Source: Arthrobacter citreus
Lineage (GTDB): Bacteria; Actinomycetota; Actinomycetes; Actinomycetales; Micrococcaceae
Reading direction: 5' to 3'
Assembly: GCF_038405225.1 (NCBI RefSeq)
Contig: NZ_CP151657.1
Coordinates: 1,860,001-1,924,000 of the forward strand
Length of the DNA stretch: 64,000 nt
Shown here: positions 17,504-27,725 of the stretch, in pieces
How positions within the stretch are numbered: the stretch's first letter is position 1
Layout: each line of letters starts with the position of its first letter
The notes under the pieces: generated by a model
What the model was told of the DNA's origin: nothing
What the model saw: only the letters and a program-made list of their open reading frames with translations
Database searches by the model: none
Made by a program: the position numbers and the translations under genes

Positions 17504-20500
17504 TTAGGCGTCCAGGCAGGCCGGTCCGAGGAGCACCTTCAGGTCACCGAACAACGACGGCGTGGGATTCACCCGCATGTCGACACCCAGTTTCATGACC
17601 TCCACGCTGCGGGACCCATTCAAACGAATCTGCACCTCGGACGTGCCCGGATGGGTGCGGAGCACGTCGCCGAGCTGCGTCACCACCGTTTCCGTGGCCT
17701 TGTAGGTGGCCATCGAAATCACCACGGGGCCGGAGTGGCCCTCGCTGAGGTCCGGCACCGTCAGTTCCTGCGCGTTCAGGGTCACGGCGCCGTCGTCGCG
17801 GCGCTGCAGCCGGCCGCGGACCACCACAATCAGGTCCTCGGCTAGCACGGCCGCGATCGGTCCATAGACCTGCCCGAAGAACATGACCTCCATGGATCCG
17901 GCCAGGTCCTCGATCTCACAGCGGGCATAGGCGTTGCCGCTGTTCTTGGCGATCCGGCGCTGCAGCGACGTGATCATGCCCGCAATGGTGACAATGGCGC
18001 CGTCGGGCGGGCCTTCCTCGCCCACGATGTTGGTGATGGAGGAATCCGCGTGCTGGCTCAGGATGCCCTCGAGTCCCTGCAGCGGATGATCGGAGACGTA
18101 CAGGCCGAGCATGTCGCGCTCGAAGGACAGCTTGTCCTTCTTCTCCCACTCCGGCAGGTCCGGGATCTCGATGCTGATCGAGTCCTCAGGCTCCACATCC
18201 GCGATGGCGGCGAAGAGGTCGAACTGCCCCACCGCCTCGTTGCGTTTGAGGACGACGACGGAATCGATTGCCTCTTCATGGATCATGGCCAGCGGACGCC
18301 GGGCATGGCCCATCGAGTCAAAGGCGCCGGCCTTGATCAGCGATTCGATGGTGCGCTTGTTGCACACCACCGCAGGGACCTTCATCAGGAAGTCCTTGAA
18401 GTTGGTGAACGCACCCTTTTCCTCACGGGCGGAGACCATGGACTGCACCACGTTGGCACCCACGTTGCGGATGGCGCCCATGCCGAAGCGGATGTCGGTG
18501 CCGACCGGGGTGAAGTTCACGCTGGATTCGTTGACGTCCGGCGGCAGCACGGTGATGCCCATCTTGCGGCACTCGTTCAGGTACATGGCCAGCTTGTCCT
18601 TGTCATCACCCACGGAGGTGAGCAGGGCGGCCATGTATTCGGCCGGGTACACGGCCTTCAGGTACGCGGTCCAGTAGGAAACCACGCCGTAGGCGGCCGA
18701 GTGCGCTTTGTTGAAGGCGTAGTCGGAGAAGGGCAGCAGGATGTCCCAGAGCGCCTTGATGGCGGCCTCCGAGTAGCCGCGGTCAATCATGCCCTGGTGG
18801 AAACCGGCGTACTGCTTATCCAGCTCCGATTTCTTCTTCTTACCCATGGCACGGCGCAGGATGTCGGCCTGGCCAAGGCTGAAGCCTGCCACCTTCTGGG
18901 CAATGGCCATCACCTGCTCCTGATACACGATCAGGCCGTAGGTCGTGCCCAGGATCTCCGCCAGCGGTTCCTCGAGCTCAGGGTGGATCGGAGTGATCTC
19001 CTGCTGCCCGGTTTTACGCAGCGCGTAGTTGGTGTGCGAGTTCGCACCCATGGGGCCGGGCCGGTACAGGGCGATGACGGCGGAGATATCTTCGAAGTTA
19101 TCCGGGCGCATGCTCTTGAGCAGCGACCGCATGGGCCCGCCGTCGAGCTGGAACACGCCAAGGGTGTCACCGCTGGCCAGCAGGTCGTAGGCGGGTTTGA
19201 GGTCCAGCGGCAGGTCCTCTAGGACCAGGTCCTCGCCGCGGTTGTTCTTGATGTTCTCCACGGCGTCGGAAACGATCGTCAGGTTCCGCAGGCCGAGGAA
19301 GTCCATCTTGATCAGCCCCAGGCCTTCGCAGGTGGGGTAGTCGAACTGCGTGATGACCTGCCCGTCCTGGTCACGGCGCATGATCGGGATGATATCGATC
19401 AGCGGATCCGAGGACATGATGACGCCGGCGGCGTGCACGCCCCACTGGCGCTTTAGGCCTTCGAGCCCGAGGGCGGTGTCAAAAACGCGCTGGGAGTCGG
19501 GGTCGGTGCGCAGCAGTTCGCGCAGTTCCTCGGCCTCGCCGTACCGCTTGGCTTCCTTGTTATGGACGTCGGCCAGGGACAGCCCCTTGCCCATGACGTC
19601 CGGCGGCATGGCCTTGGTCAGGCGCTCCCCCACGGAGAACGGGTACCCCATGACGCGGGAGGAGTCCTTCAGGGCCTGCTTGGCCTTGATGGTGCCGTAG
19701 GTGACAATCATGGCCACGCGCTCGTCGCCGTACTTCTCGGTGACGTAATGGATCACCTCGGAGCGGCGCCGATCATCGAAGTCGACGTCGAAGTCAGGCA
19801 TGGAGACGCGGTCCGGGTTCAGGAACCGCTCAAAGATCAGGCCGTGCTGCAGCGGGTCCAGGTCGGTGATGCCCATGGCGTAGGCGGCCATGGAACCGGC
19901 ACCGGAGCCTCGGCCCGGACCCACGCGGATTCCGTTGGCCTTGGCCCAGTTGATGAAGTCGGCCACCACGAGGAAGTAGCCCGGGAAGCCCATCTGGGCA
20001 ATGATGCCCACTTCGTAATCCGCGCGCTTGCGCACGGCGTCAGTGATCCCGTTCGGGTAGCGGCGGTGCAGGCCGGCTTCGACTTCCTTGACGAACCACG
20101 ATTCCTCGTTCTCCCCCTCCGGGCAGGGGAAACGCGGCATGTAGTTGGCGTTGGTGTTGAATTCGACGTCGCAGCGCTCGGCAATGAGCAGCGTGTTGTC
20201 GCAGGCCTCGGGGTAATCGCGGAAGATGGCCCGCATTTCCGCCGGGGACTTCAGGTAGAACTCGTCGGCGTCGAATTTGAAGCGCTTCGGGTCCGCCAGC
20301 GAGGACCCGGACTGCACGCAGAGCAGGGCGGCGTGCGCTGAGGCGTCTTCGGCGTGGGTGTAGTGCAGGTCATTGGTGGCCACCAGCGGCAGCTGCAGCT
20401 CCTTGGCGAGCTTGAACAGGTCCGCCTGCACGTTGCGCTCGATGTCCAGGCCGTGGTCCATGATTTCGCAAAAGAAGTTATCCGCGCCGAAGATGTCACG

Positions 20501-21043
20501 GAAGTCCGACGCCGCCTGGACGGCTTCGCGGTACTGGCCCAGCCGCAGCTTGGTCTGGACTTCACCGGACGGGCAACCGGTGGTGGCGATCAGGCCCTTG
20601 CCGTAGGTCTGCAGCAGGTCCCGGTCCATGCGCGGCTTGTAGAGGAAACCCTCCAGGGACGCCAGGGAGGACATCCGGAAGAGGTTGTGCATGCCCTCGG
20701 TGGTTTCGGCCCACATGGTCATGTGCGTGTAGGCGCCGGCACCGGAAACGTCGTTGCGGCCGCCGTCGCCCCACTTCACGCGGGTCTTGTCCGCGCGGGC
20801 CGTGCCCGGGGTGAGGTAGGCCTCGACGCCGATGATCGGCTTGATCCCGGCGTTGCGGGCCTTATTCCAAAAGTCGAACGCACCAAACACGAACCCGTGG
20901 TCAGTGGTCGCCACGGCATTCATGCCCAGCTCGTCAGCGTGGCTGAAGAGGTCCGTCAGGCGTGCCGCACCGTCCAGCATGGAGTACTCGGTGTGGTTGT
21001 GAAGATGGACAAACGATTTCGAAGAACTAGTTGCTGAAGCCAC
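17504..21043 (-). CDS. dnaE: DNA polymerase III alpha subunit (DnaE1)
   Basis: A 1179-residue replicative polymerase. An N-terminal PHP domain opens with FVHLHNHTEYSMLDGAARL. The polymerase active site includes GPGRGSGAGSMAAYA and the Asp pair in PDFDVDFDDRRR, with a third Asp region later. The fingers/thumb part contains YQEQVMAIAQKVAGFSLGQAD and FNKAHSAAYG. The HhH and OB-fold (IVTIAGMITSLQRR) domains follow and the chain ends near the tau-binding region. Length and lack of an exonuclease insert identify DnaE rather than PolC. GTG start at 21043 has TAGAAT 6 nt upstream and no ribosome site, so it is read as leaderless. Confidence 0.98.
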   Translation of the reverse strand: MASATSSSKSFVHLHNHTEYSMLDGAARLTDLFSHADELGMNAVATTDHGFVFGAFDFWNKARNAGIKPIIGVEAYLTPGTARADKTRVKWGDGGRNDVSGAGAYTHMTMWAETTEGMHNLFRMSSLASLEGFLYKPRMDRDLLQTYGKGLIATTGCPSGEVQTKLRLGQYREAVQAASDFRDIFGADNFFCEIMDHGLDIERNVQADLFKLAKELQLPLVATNDLHYTHAEDASAHAALLCVQSGSSLADPKRFKFDADEFYLKSPAEMRAIFRDYPEACDNTLLIAERCDVEFNTNANYMPRFPCPEGENEESWFVKEVEAGLHRRYPNGITDAVRKRADYEVGIIAQMGFPGYFLVVADFINWAKANGIRVGPGRGSGAGSMAAYAMGITDLDPLQHGLIFERFLNPDRVSMPDFDVDFDDRRRSEVIHYVTEKYGDERVAMIVTYGTIKAKQALKDSSRVMGYPFSVGERLTKAMPPDVMGKGLSLADVHNKEAKRYGEAEELRELLRTDPDSQRVFDTALGLEGLKRQWGVHAAGVIMSSDPLIDIIPIMRRDQDGQVITQFDYPTCEGLGLIKMDFLGLRNLTIVSDAVENIKNNRGEDLVLEDLPLDLKPAYDLLASGDTLGVFQLDGGPMRSLLKSMRPDNFEDISAVIALYRPGPMGANSHTNYALRKTGQQEITPIHPELEEPLAEILGTTYGLIVYQEQVMAIAQKVAGFSLGQADILRRAMGKKKKSELDKQYAGFHQGMIDRGYSEAAIKALWDILLPFSDYAFNKAHSAAYGVVSYWTAYLKAVYPAEYMAALLTSVGDDKDKLAMYLNECRKMGITVLPPDVNESSVNFTPVGTDIRFGMGAIRNVGANVVQSMVSAREEKGAFTNFKDFLMKVPAVVCNKRTIESLIKAGAFDSMGHARRPLAMIHEEAIDSVVVLKRNEAVGQFDLFAAIADVEPEDSISIEIPDLPEWEKKDKLSFERDMLGLYVSDHPLQGLEGILSQHADSSITNIVGEEGPPDGAIVTIAGMITSLQRRIAKNSGNAYARCEIEDLAGSMEVMFFGQVYGPIAAVLAEDLIVVVRGRLQRRDDGAVTLNAQELTVPDLSEGHSGPVVISMATYKATETVVTQLGDVLRTHPGTSEVQIRLNGSRSVEVMKLGVDMRVNPTPSLFGDLKVLLGPACLDA

Positions 21044-21049
21044 CGAACC

Positions 21050-21055
21050 ATTCTA
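21050..21055 (-). promoter_or_regulatory. -10 box of leaderless dnaE promoter
   Basis: TAGAAT on the minus strand ends 6 nt before the dnaE GTG. The 76-nt gap back to the rluD-type gene therefore holds an independent promoter. Confidence 0.65.
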
Positions 21056-21130
21056 GGCCCCGGCCGCCCCCGGCTCCGGACGGGCACGCCGCGTGCGGAG
21101 ACCGCTCGGCGTGCCGCGTCGGCGTGTTGC

Positions 21131-22066
21131 TTAAACGTCCCCGCGCTGCAGGGCGTCCAGGGCGTACTGCAGGTCCTGGGGATAGTCGCTGACAACTTCC
21201 ACGTGTTCGCCGGTTTCCGGATGGGCGAAGCCCAGTTTCCGGGCGTGCAGCCACTGCCGGGTCAGGCCCAGCTCGGCGGCAAGTTTCGCCTCGGCGCCGT
21301 AGGTGAGATCTCCGGCACAGGGGTGCTTGAGGGCGGAGAAATGGACGCGGATCTGATGGGTCCGGCCGGTTTCCAGGTGCACTTCCACGAGGGAGGCCTT
21401 GCCGAAGGCTTCGAGCACCTCGTAGCGGGTCACTGACGGGCGTCCACCCTCCAGCACGGCGAAACGCCAGTCGTAGGAGGGGTGGCGGCCGATCGGCGCA
21501 TCGATGGTGCCCCGCAGCGGATCCGGAAGGCCCTGGACCACCGCGTGGTACATCTTGTCCACGGTGCGGTCCTTGAAGGCCTGCTTCAGCACGTTGTAGG
21601 CGTGCTCGGTCTTCGCCACGACCATGGCCCCGGAGGTACCGACATCCAGCCGGTGCACAATGCCCTGCCGCTCCGGAGCTCCGGAGGTGGAGATGCGGTA
21701 GCCGGCTGCGGCCAGGCCGCCGACGACGGTAGGTCCCACCCAGCCGGGGGAAGGGTGCGCGGCAACGCCCACAGGCTTGTCGATGACGACGAAGTGCTCG
21801 TCGTCGGCCAGGATCTTCAGGCCTTCAACGGGTTCGACGACGACGGCCAGCGGATCGCGCTGTTCCGGAATGTCGACGGTGACCTTGTCGCCGGCGGACA
21901 GCCGGTCCGACTTGGCCAGCGGACGGCCGCCCATGCTGAAGTAGCCGTCGGTAAACCAGGTGGCGGCGGTGGAACGCGAAACGTCCAGGAGCTTGGCCAT
22001 GACGGCATCGGCGCGCCCGCCGTCGGCCTCCTCCGGGATCTGCAGGACGGTATGGATCTCATTCAT
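21131..22066 (-). CDS. RluA/RluD family pseudouridine synthase
   Basis: A 311-residue enzyme with an N-terminal S4 RNA-binding domain ([32 protein letters not shown]) and a catalytic domain with the RluA-family active site [16 protein letters not shown] (catalytic Asp) and a [21 protein letters not shown] block. It isomerises uridine in rRNA (or tRNA); RluD-type 23S modification is the usual function of this lspA-linked gene. It overlaps the lspA stop by 4 nt. Confidence 0.93.
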   Translation of the reverse strand: MNEIHTVLQIPEEADGGRADAVMAKLLDVSRSTAATWFTDGYFSMGGRPLAKSDRLSAGDKVTVDIPEQRDPLAVVVEPVEGLKILADDEHFVVIDKPVGVAAHPSPGWVGPTVVGGLAAAGYRISTSGAPERQGIVHRLDVGTSGAMVVAKTEHAYNVLKQAFKDRTVDKMYHAVVQGLPDPLRGTIDAPIGRHPSYDWRFAVLEGGRPSVTRYEVLEAFGKASLVEVHLETGRTHQIRVHFSALKHPCAGDLTYGAEAKLAAELGLTRQWLHARKLGFAHPETGEHVEVVSDYPQDLQYALDALQRGDV

Positions 22067-22755
22067 TGTTTGTCTTCGCCGTTCTTCGAATCTTGCGCTC
22101 CGGTTTCCCGGGCATCGTTTCCTCCGGCGCCGCCGCCGTTCGCCGCGCCGTCATTTACGCCGCCGTTCACCTCGCTGTCGCTGCCGGCACCGTGCGGCGC
22201 GTCCCGCTTCCCGTCCATGCCCGTGCCGCGCAGGGTCAGCAGGCACACCAGGATCACACCGCTGACCACGCAGGAGTCGGCAATGTTGAAGATGGCGAAG
22301 TTTGGCAGGGCGATGAAGTCCACCACGTGACCCTGCCCGAAGGAGGGAGCGCGGAACAGCCGGTCTGTCAGGTTGCCGAGGGCTCCGCCGAGGACCAGGC
22401 CCAGCGCGATGGCCCAGGACAGGGAGCGCACCTTGAGCATCAGGTACACCAGGAAGCCGCTCACGGCCACCATGATGATGGTGAATACCCAGGTGTAGTC
22501 GGTGCCGATGGAGAACGCCGCGCCCGGGTTGAGGATGTAGTGCCAGCGCAGCACGGGCGGCAGCACGTCGGTAATCTGGCCAAGGGTCATGGTGCTTTCC
22601 ACCCACCACTTGGTCAGCTGGTCCAGGCCAAGCGCCAGGACGGCGCAGGCCAGCATGATCAGGGCGTAACCGGACCACGCCGGACGCACGTGTGCGCCTG
22701 CCCCCGATCGGGCAGCGGGACTGGCGGCCCCGGATTCCTCAGATGATTTGGTCAT
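22063..22755 (-). CDS. lspA: Lipoprotein signal peptidase (signal peptidase II)
   Basis: A 230-residue membrane protease that cleaves prolipoproteins before the lipidated Cys. It has four hydrophobic segments and the two catalytic Asp regions, GNLTDRLF and [11 protein letters not shown]. An N-terminal polar extension and a ~45-residue Gly/Asn/Asp-rich tail ([19 protein letters not shown]) make it longer than the ~165-residue E. coli enzyme, as is frequent in actinobacteria. The start has GAAGAAAG upstream. The lipoprotein gene at 45.1 kb is one plausible client. Confidence 0.96.
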   Translation of the reverse strand: MTKSSEESGAASPAARSGAGAHVRPAWSGYALIMLACAVLALGLDQLTKWWVESTMTLGQITDVLPPVLRWHYILNPGAAFSIGTDYTWVFTIIMVAVSGFLVYLMLKVRSLSWAIALGLVLGGALGNLTDRLFRAPSFGQGHVVDFIALPNFAIFNIADSCVVSGVILVCLLTLRGTGMDGKRDAPHGAGSDSEVNGGVNDGAANGGGAGGNDARETGAQDSKNGEDKQ

Positions 22756-22855
22756 GTAGCTTTCTTCGTCCCGGTGCTGTGGTTCATGGCGCGACGCAGG
22801 AGACGCCGGCCGTCAGGAGGCCGGGCAGACCACAGGCCGGCCCACCCAAAACAAC

Positions 22856-22891
22856 GGGCCGGCCGGCCGGGGCGTCCCGGCCAGCCGGCCC
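22856..22891 (-). terminator. Terminator after divIVA
   Basis: A 16-bp stem with one mismatch (22856-22871 with 22876-22891), 4-nt loop. On the minus strand it is followed by GTTGTTTT. It separates the dcw cluster end from lspA. Confidence 0.75.
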
Positions 22892-22940
22892 ATGCTTTAT
22901 TACAGTTTAGTCCACCCGCGGGTGAGCGGGTGTTGCCGCG

Positions 22941-23645
22941 TTACGCGTCAGCGGTCTCCGAAGCAACCGATCCGCGGGCGTCGAGGTCCCGCAGCTGGCC
23001 TTCGATGTAAGCCTTCAGGCGTGAACGGTAGTCGCGCTCGAAACCGCGCAGCTGCTCGACCTTGCGCTCCAGGACAGCCTTCTGCTGTTCCAGGTTGCTG
23101 AGGATCTTGCGGCTCTTGTCCTGTGCTTCGCTGACAAGGCCGCTGGCTTCGATCTGTGCCTCGGCAATGATCTTGTCGCGCTGCTCAACACCGGCACCGA
23201 CGTAGTCGTCGTGCATCTTCTGGGCCATGGCCAGGATGCCGGCGGCCGTCTCGGTGTTGCTGACTGCCGCGGCAGGCGCAGCAGCAGCGGCGGGAGCGGC
23301 AGCGGCAGGAGCCGGCGCCTCAACCTTGGGCTCTTCAGCCTTGGCGGCGGGAGCCTTGGGCTCTTCGGCCTTGACCGGCTCGGGCTTCTTTTCGTCCTTC
23401 ACCGGCTGCGTGACCTGGTCGGTCTTGGCAGCGGCGGAGACCGGGGCCGGAACGGAGCTTTCGCTGCTGTTTCCGGCAACGCAATCTGCAAGCTGCCGGC
23501 GCAGGTCTTCGTTCTCCGCGGTCAGGCGGCGAAGCTCAACAACGATCTCATCAAGGAAATCGTCAACCTCGTCCTGGTCGTAGCCCTCACGGAACTTGGT
23601 CGGCTGGAACCGCTTATTGACAACATCTTCTGGCGTCAGAGCCAT
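22941..23645 (-). CDS. divIVA: DivIVA/Wag31 polar growth and septum protein
   Basis: A 234-residue protein. The DivIVA N-terminal membrane-binding module reads MALTPEDVVNKRFQPTKFREGYDQDEVDDFLDEIV..., with a first coiled coil after it (VELRRLTAENEDLRRQLAD). A ~90-residue Ala/Pro/Lys/Glu linker follows, then a second coiled coil (AAGILAMAQKMHDDYVGAG through KVEQLRGFERDYRSRLKAYIEGQL). It marks curved membrane and the cell poles. It closes the dcw cluster but has a 157-nt, AT-rich upstream gap (23646-23802), unusual for this window and likely to hold its own promoter. GAGGTG precedes the start. Confidence 0.96.
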   Translation of the reverse strand: MALTPEDVVNKRFQPTKFREGYDQDEVDDFLDEIVVELRRLTAENEDLRRQLADCVAGNSSESSVPAPVSAAAKTDQVTQPVKDEKKPEPVKAEEPKAPAAKAEEPKVEAPAPAAAAPAAAAAPAAAVSNTETAAGILAMAQKMHDDYVGAGVEQRDKIIAEAQIEASGLVSEAQDKSRKILSNLEQQKAVLERKVEQLRGFERDYRSRLKAYIEGQLRDLDARGSVASETADA

Positions 23646-23802
23646 CTGGTCACCTCACACTGGTTATAAGATTCGCCTGCGAGTCAAGCAGACGGTTCTA
23701 CGTACAGAATAACGAACATACAAAATCTAAGGAGTCTTATTCTTTTTCACAGTATATCTTTCAGGTGCGGAAAACTAACCGGACCCGTTGCAGCCACTGT
23801 GG

Positions 23803-24093
23803 CTAGAGGATGAGGCCGCCAACGATTGCCCTGGCAATGGCCACAAGGATGAACAGCACTATGAAGGCGAGATCCAGCGAGATGCCGCCAAGCCGCAGTG
23901 GAGGAATGAACCTCCGCAGGAGCCGGATGGGCGGATCGGTTGCGCCGTAGATCACAGAGGCAAGCACCAGGGCGGGCCCCTTCGGGCGCCATTGGCGGGC
24001 AAATATCTGGACTGCGTCATAAACAATCCGCAGGAGCAGGGCAAAATAAAAGAGCACCAGCAGCAGATACAGCAGGGAAAAAATAATACTCAC
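23803..24093 (-). CDS. YggT family membrane protein
   Basis: A 96-residue protein with hydrophobic segments at both ends (IIFSLLYLLLVLFYFALLLRIVYD and LDLAFIVLFILVAIARAIVGGLIL) and the YggT signature region VIYGATDPPIRLLRRFIPPLRLGGISLD. The GTG start at 24093 has no clear ribosome site. It sits between sepF and divIVA, its conserved place in Gram-positives. A role in division or envelope is inferred from that position. Confidence 0.9.
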   Translation of the reverse strand: MSIIFSLLYLLLVLFYFALLLRIVYDAVQIFARQWRPKGPALVLASVIYGATDPPIRLLRRFIPPLRLGGISLDLAFIVLFILVAIARAIVGGLIL

Positions 24094-24159
24094 GCGTGTG
24101 GTTTCGTTTCCGGGGAAGCCTCAGCAGCCCGCAGTGACCCCGCCGCGGCGGGGATGCGG

Positions 24160-24705
24160 TCAGCTCTGGTTGAAGAATGCCGACTGGGACTCGCTGACCT
24201 TTTTGTCATCCCCCAGCACCTCCACGTAGGAAGGCGACAGCAGGAATACCTTGTTGGTCACGCGTTCAATGCTACCGCGCAGCCCGAACACGAGGCCAGC
24301 GGAGAAATCCACGAGGCGCTTGGCGTCGGCTTCGCCCATGTCGGTGACGTTCATTATCACGGGAATGCCGTCGCGGAAACTCTCGCCAATGATCTTGGCG
24401 TCGTTGTAAGAACGGGGGTGGACGGTGGTGATCTGGCGCAAGCCAGCCACTTCCTCTCGGGATGACGGAGCTCGTTTAATCGGCGTTACCGGCGCCCGGT
24501 ATTCTTCAACAGCGGTGCGGGTAACCGGGGCCGGACCCGGGCCTGGCTCGGCATCGCGCTCGGGACGTTCCGTGCGCTCAAACTCGGGTGTGTATTCCTC
24601 GCTGCGCGCCGGGGCATCCCGCTGGCTCTTCGGCTCAGGCTCGTAGTTCTCGTCACCGTCGGCGAGCCCAAGGTAAATCATTGTCCTGCGCATTGCGCCA
24701 GCCAT
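24160..24705 (-). CDS. sepF: Cell division protein SepF
   Basis: A 181-residue FtsZ membrane tether. The amphipathic N-terminus is [19 protein letters not shown], followed by a disordered Glu/Pro/Arg-rich linker and the globular SepF domain ([60 protein letters not shown]). ATG at 24705 is fixed by AAGGAG 5 nt upstream; upstream in-frame codons would bury the membrane helix. In FtsA-less actinobacteria SepF is the main anchor of FtsZ. Confidence 0.96.
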   Translation of the reverse strand: MAGAMRRTMIYLGLADGDENYEPEPKSQRDAPARSEEYTPEFERTERPERDAEPGPGPAPVTRTAVEEYRAPVTPIKRAPSSREEVAGLRQITTVHPRSYNDAKIIGESFRDGIPVIMNVTDMGEADAKRLVDFSAGLVFGLRGSIERVTNKVFLLSPSYVEVLGDDKKVSESQSAFFNQS

Positions 24706-24778
24706 GGTTGCTCCTTCTAGAACTTCAGCGCCGTAGCACCCGTCCCTCGCCATATGAGGAACTTTCCTCCATTAGACG

Positions 24779-25609
24779 CTACCGTACCGGGGGCCGCGGC
24801 CCGAGAATATCCGAGCCGATCCGCAGGTGTGTCGCCCCGCAGGCCAACGCCGCTTCAAGGTCCCCGCTCATGCCCGCGGACACCGCGTCCGCTTCGGGGT
24901 ACTTTTCCCGCAGCTGCAGGGACAGGTTGTGAAGCCGGCCAAAGGCATCCAGCGGATCCTCATCCAGCGGTGCCACGGCCATCAGCCCCGCCAGACGAAG
25001 CCCGGGAGCAGCCGCTGCGGCATCGGCCAGCGCCGGCAGCTCCGCGGGCAGCACTCCCCCGCGGGCCGGACCGCCCGGGGCGCCCTGCCCCGGCGTCCCG
25101 GCTGATGTTCCAGCCGGCGCCCCGGCTGCGCTTCCGCCAGCGGCGGCGCTTGGGTTAGCGGCTGAGGGATTTCGCAGGTCAACCTGGAGAAAGCACTCCA
25201 GATCCTTCCGCGGTTCAAGACCCGCCCCGGCCCGCCGCTGCTGCTCCCCGGCCATGGCCTTGGCCAGCGCGGTAACGAGCGAGGGCCGGTCAACGGAGTG
25301 GACGGCCTGTGCATAACGGACCACGGACTTGGCCTTGTTGCTCTGGAGCTGGCCAATGAAGTGCCATGACAGCCCCAGGGACGCAGTGTCCGCGGCTTTG
25401 CCGGCGGCCTCCTGGTCCTTGTTCTCGCCAACATCGGTGACGCCCAAGCGTGCCAGCAGTTCGACGTCGGCGGCCGGGAAGTATTTTGTGACCACTATCA
25501 GTGTGGGATCCGCCCCTGAAGGCGCCGCTGCGCGGATGCGGTCACGGACCCGCTCAAGCCGCTCCGCGAGCTCGGCGGCCCGGTCAGGGCTGGAAGTAGT
25601 CGAAGTCAT
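24779..25609 (-). CDS. YggS family pyridoxal-5'-phosphate-binding protein (PLPBP)
   Basis: A 276-residue PLP homeostasis protein with the fold-type III barrel. The PLP lysine is in LIVVTKYFPAADVELLARLG; then GENKDQEA, LSWHFIGQLQSNKAK, VHSVDR, AVSAGMSGDLEAALACGATHLRIGSDILG. After ECFLQVDLRN there is a ~45-residue Ala/Gly/Pro/Ser-rich insertion (about residues 155-200), where the family normally has a short loop. ATG at 25609 has AAGGAA upstream; a longer frame above it is a shadow. Confidence 0.93.
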   Translation of the reverse strand: MTSTTSSPDRAAELAERLERVRDRIRAAAPSGADPTLIVVTKYFPAADVELLARLGVTDVGENKDQEAAGKAADTASLGLSWHFIGQLQSNKAKSVVRYAQAVHSVDRPSLVTALAKAMAGEQQRRAGAGLEPRKDLECFLQVDLRNPSAANPSAAAGGSAAGAPAGTSAGTPGQGAPGGPARGGVLPAELPALADAAAAAPGLRLAGLMAVAPLDEDPLDAFGRLHNLSLQLREKYPEADAVSAGMSGDLEAALACGATHLRIGSDILGPRPPVR

Positions 25610-25668
25610 GTCTGGTTCCTTGGATCGTTCGTAAGCCATGCCCACCCCAAGGGCAGGCACAAAGTGTT

Positions 25669-26373
25669 TCAGCTGCGCCAGACGAGGCCCGCGAACCGTC
25701 CGGAGCTGCTGGAGCGCCGATGCGAGTAGAGGTCCCCGGACTCCAGCGTGCAGCCACCGACGCGCACCACATCCACGTCCAGCGCGGCAAGCTGTGCAGC
25801 CGCGCCGGCGGGAAGGTCCAGCGCAGGGGTGCCCCGGCGGGTACGGGAGCGCACCTGGGGCATCAGGGCGGCCGCTTCCTCCAGCATGGCGCCGGGGACT
25901 TCGTAGCACTCCCCGCACACGGCCGGACCGATCCATGCCCTGATATCCGCGGCTCCGGCTGCCCGCATCCGGTCCACCGTGTTGACCAGGACGCCGCCCA
26001 GCAGCCCTTTGCGGCCGGCATGTGCCGCGGCGGTCACCACGCCGCCGCCGGGCGTTCCGCCAATCAGGACAACGGGCACACAGTCGGCCACCATAACCGC
26101 CAGGGGCGCGCTTCCGTCGGTGCTGACAAGGGAATCGGCAGTCGGTGCGGCCGCAGAGGGGTCCCCGGATCCGGTCAGCGCAACGTCCGCGGAGTGCACC
26201 TGGTTCATAAACTTCAGCGCCTTGTCAGGGACGCCCATGACCTTTTCCAGGGCCGCCCGGCGCTGCAGCACCTGCACGGGGTCATCCCCGACATGCAAAG
26301 CGAGGTTGCCCGCCTCCGTATTGGTGAATGCGACCCTCAGGCCGTCACCGGCCTGCGTCTGCCACCAAAACAT
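25669..26373 (-). CDS. pgeF: PgeF/YfiH family protein (peptidoglycan editing factor, multicopper polyphenol oxidase fold)
   Basis: A 234-residue protein of the YfiH/LACC1 family. Conserved blocks: FTNTEAGNLALHVGDDP, FMNQVHSADVAL, ADCVPVVLI, AAAHAGRKGLLGGVL and IGPAVCGECYEV (Cys/His site). In E. coli the family removes wrong (Ser-containing) muropeptide precursors; purine nucleoside phosphorylase activity has been shown for other members. It sits directly after ftsZ in the dcw cluster, which fits a wall-editing role. Confidence 0.92.
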   Translation of the reverse strand: MFWWQTQAGDGLRVAFTNTEAGNLALHVGDDPVQVLQRRAALEKVMGVPDKALKFMNQVHSADVALTGSGDPSAAAPTADSLVSTDGSAPLAVMVADCVPVVLIGGTPGGGVVTAAAHAGRKGLLGGVLVNTVDRMRAAGAADIRAWIGPAVCGECYEVPGAMLEEAAALMPQVRSRTRRGTPALDLPAGAAAQLAALDVDVVRVGGCTLESGDLYSHRRSSSSGRFAGLVWRS

Positions 26374-26445
26374 CGTCGAACAACCTCGCTGCTGCCGGGC
26401 GTTCCGGGCTTCTGCCCGGACCGGGTTTCACTTCAGATAGTGCTG

Positions 26446-27642
26446 TTACTTCAGGAAATCAGGAACGTCCAGGTCATCGTTGCGGCCCGTGGACAGGTCC
26501 GATTCCACGACGGCCGGCAGGTCGACGTCGAAACCGGCGTCGGCCGGAACGTCACTGTGCTGGTTGGAGCGCTGCGACCATGCGGACAGGCCCGCGGAAG
26601 CGGGGGCTGCGCCTGCGTAGCCGCCCGCTGCCGGTGCGCTGACCGGCGGGGTTGCCGGCTCGGCCGGCTTGTGGGAAACCGGCTGGGAGGTGACATCCAC
26701 CTGGTCGAAACCGGCGGCAATAACCGTGACGCGTGCTTCGTCACCCAGGGCGTCGTCAATGACGGCACCGAAGATGATGTTGGCTTCGGGGTGGGCCACT
26801 TCCTGGACCAGGCGTGCGGCTTCGTTGATCTCGAAAAGGCCGAGATCGGAACCGCCCTGGATCGAGAGCAGGACACCGTGGGCGCCGTCGATGGAGGCTT
26901 CCAGCAGAGGAGAAGCTATTGCCAGCTCGGCGGCCTTGACGGCCCGGTCCTCCCCTCGGGCTGAACCGATGCCCATGAGCGCCGAACCGGCACCCTGCAT
27001 GACGGACTTGACGTCGGCGAAGTCAAGGTTGATCAGGCCGGGGGTGGTGATCAGGTCGGTGATGCCCTGGACACCGGAAAGCAGCACCTGGTCAGCTGAA
27101 CGGAAGGCATCCAGCATGGACACGTTGCGGTCGCTGATGGACAGCAGGCGGTCGTTCGGGATCACGATGAGGGTGTCGACTTCGTCGCGCAGGGTGTCGA
27201 TGCCCGACTCAGCCTGGTTGGAACGCCGGCGGCCCTCGAAGGTGAAGGGGCGGGTGACCACACCAATGGTCAGCGCACCCAGCGAACGGGCAATGCGGGC
27301 AACGACGGGAGCGCCGCCGGTGCCGGTGCCGCCACCCTCGCCTGCGGTGACGAAGACCATGTCAGCCCCGCGAAGGACTTCCTCGATCTCCTCGGCGTGG
27401 TCCTCGGCGGCCTTGCGGCCAACCTCCGGATCCGCACCGGCGCCCAGGCCGCGGGTCAGCTCACGGCCGACGTCGAGCTTCACGTCGGCGTCGCTCATCA
27501 GCAGTGCCTGTGCATCGGTGTTGATCGCGATGAACTCCACTCCACGGAGTCCCACGTCAATCATCCGGTTTACGGCGTTCACGCCACCGCCGCCGATGCC
27601 GACGACCTTGATGACGGCCAAGTAATTCTGCGGTGCTGCCAC
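26446..27642 (-). CDS. ftsZ: Cell division GTPase FtsZ
   Basis: A 398-residue tubulin homologue. GTP-binding T1 loop [16 protein letters not shown], tubulin signature [17 protein letters not shown]7 loop region [13 protein letters not shown]. The C-terminal linker is Ala/Pro-rich and the chain ends with the conserved peptide [10 protein letters not shown], which binds SepF/FtsW. GTG at 27642 ([13 protein letters not shown]) has AAGGGA 8 nt upstream. A promoter of its own lies about 110 nt upstream, within the 229-nt gap to ftsQ. Confidence 0.98.
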   Translation of the reverse strand: MAAPQNYLAVIKVVGIGGGGVNAVNRMIDVGLRGVEFIAINTDAQALLMSDADVKLDVGRELTRGLGAGADPEVGRKAAEDHAEEIEEVLRGADMVFVTAGEGGGTGTGGAPVVARIARSLGALTIGVVTRPFTFEGRRRSNQAESGIDTLRDEVDTLIVIPNDRLLSISDRNVSMLDAFRSADQVLLSGVQGITDLITTPGLINLDFADVKSVMQGAGSALMGIGSARGEDRAVKAAELAIASPLLEASIDGAHGVLLSIQGGSDLGLFEINEAARLVQEVAHPEANIIFGAVIDDALGDEARVTVIAAGFDQVDVTSQPVSHKPAEPATPPVSAPAAGGYAGAAPASAGLSAWSQRSNQHSDVPADAGFDVDLPAVVESDLSTGRNDDLDVPDFLK

Positions 27643-27725
27643 GTCCTGTGTCCCTTGTTCGAATCTGTGCAACTGATCATTGGGTGGCCGGAAATCCCGG
27701 CCGAAAAACCTTGAACCTAATGTCC

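Noticed and set aside
18050-19222. 390-residue plus-strand frame opposite dnaE
   Set aside because: Shadow of dnaE; no domain or ribosome site.
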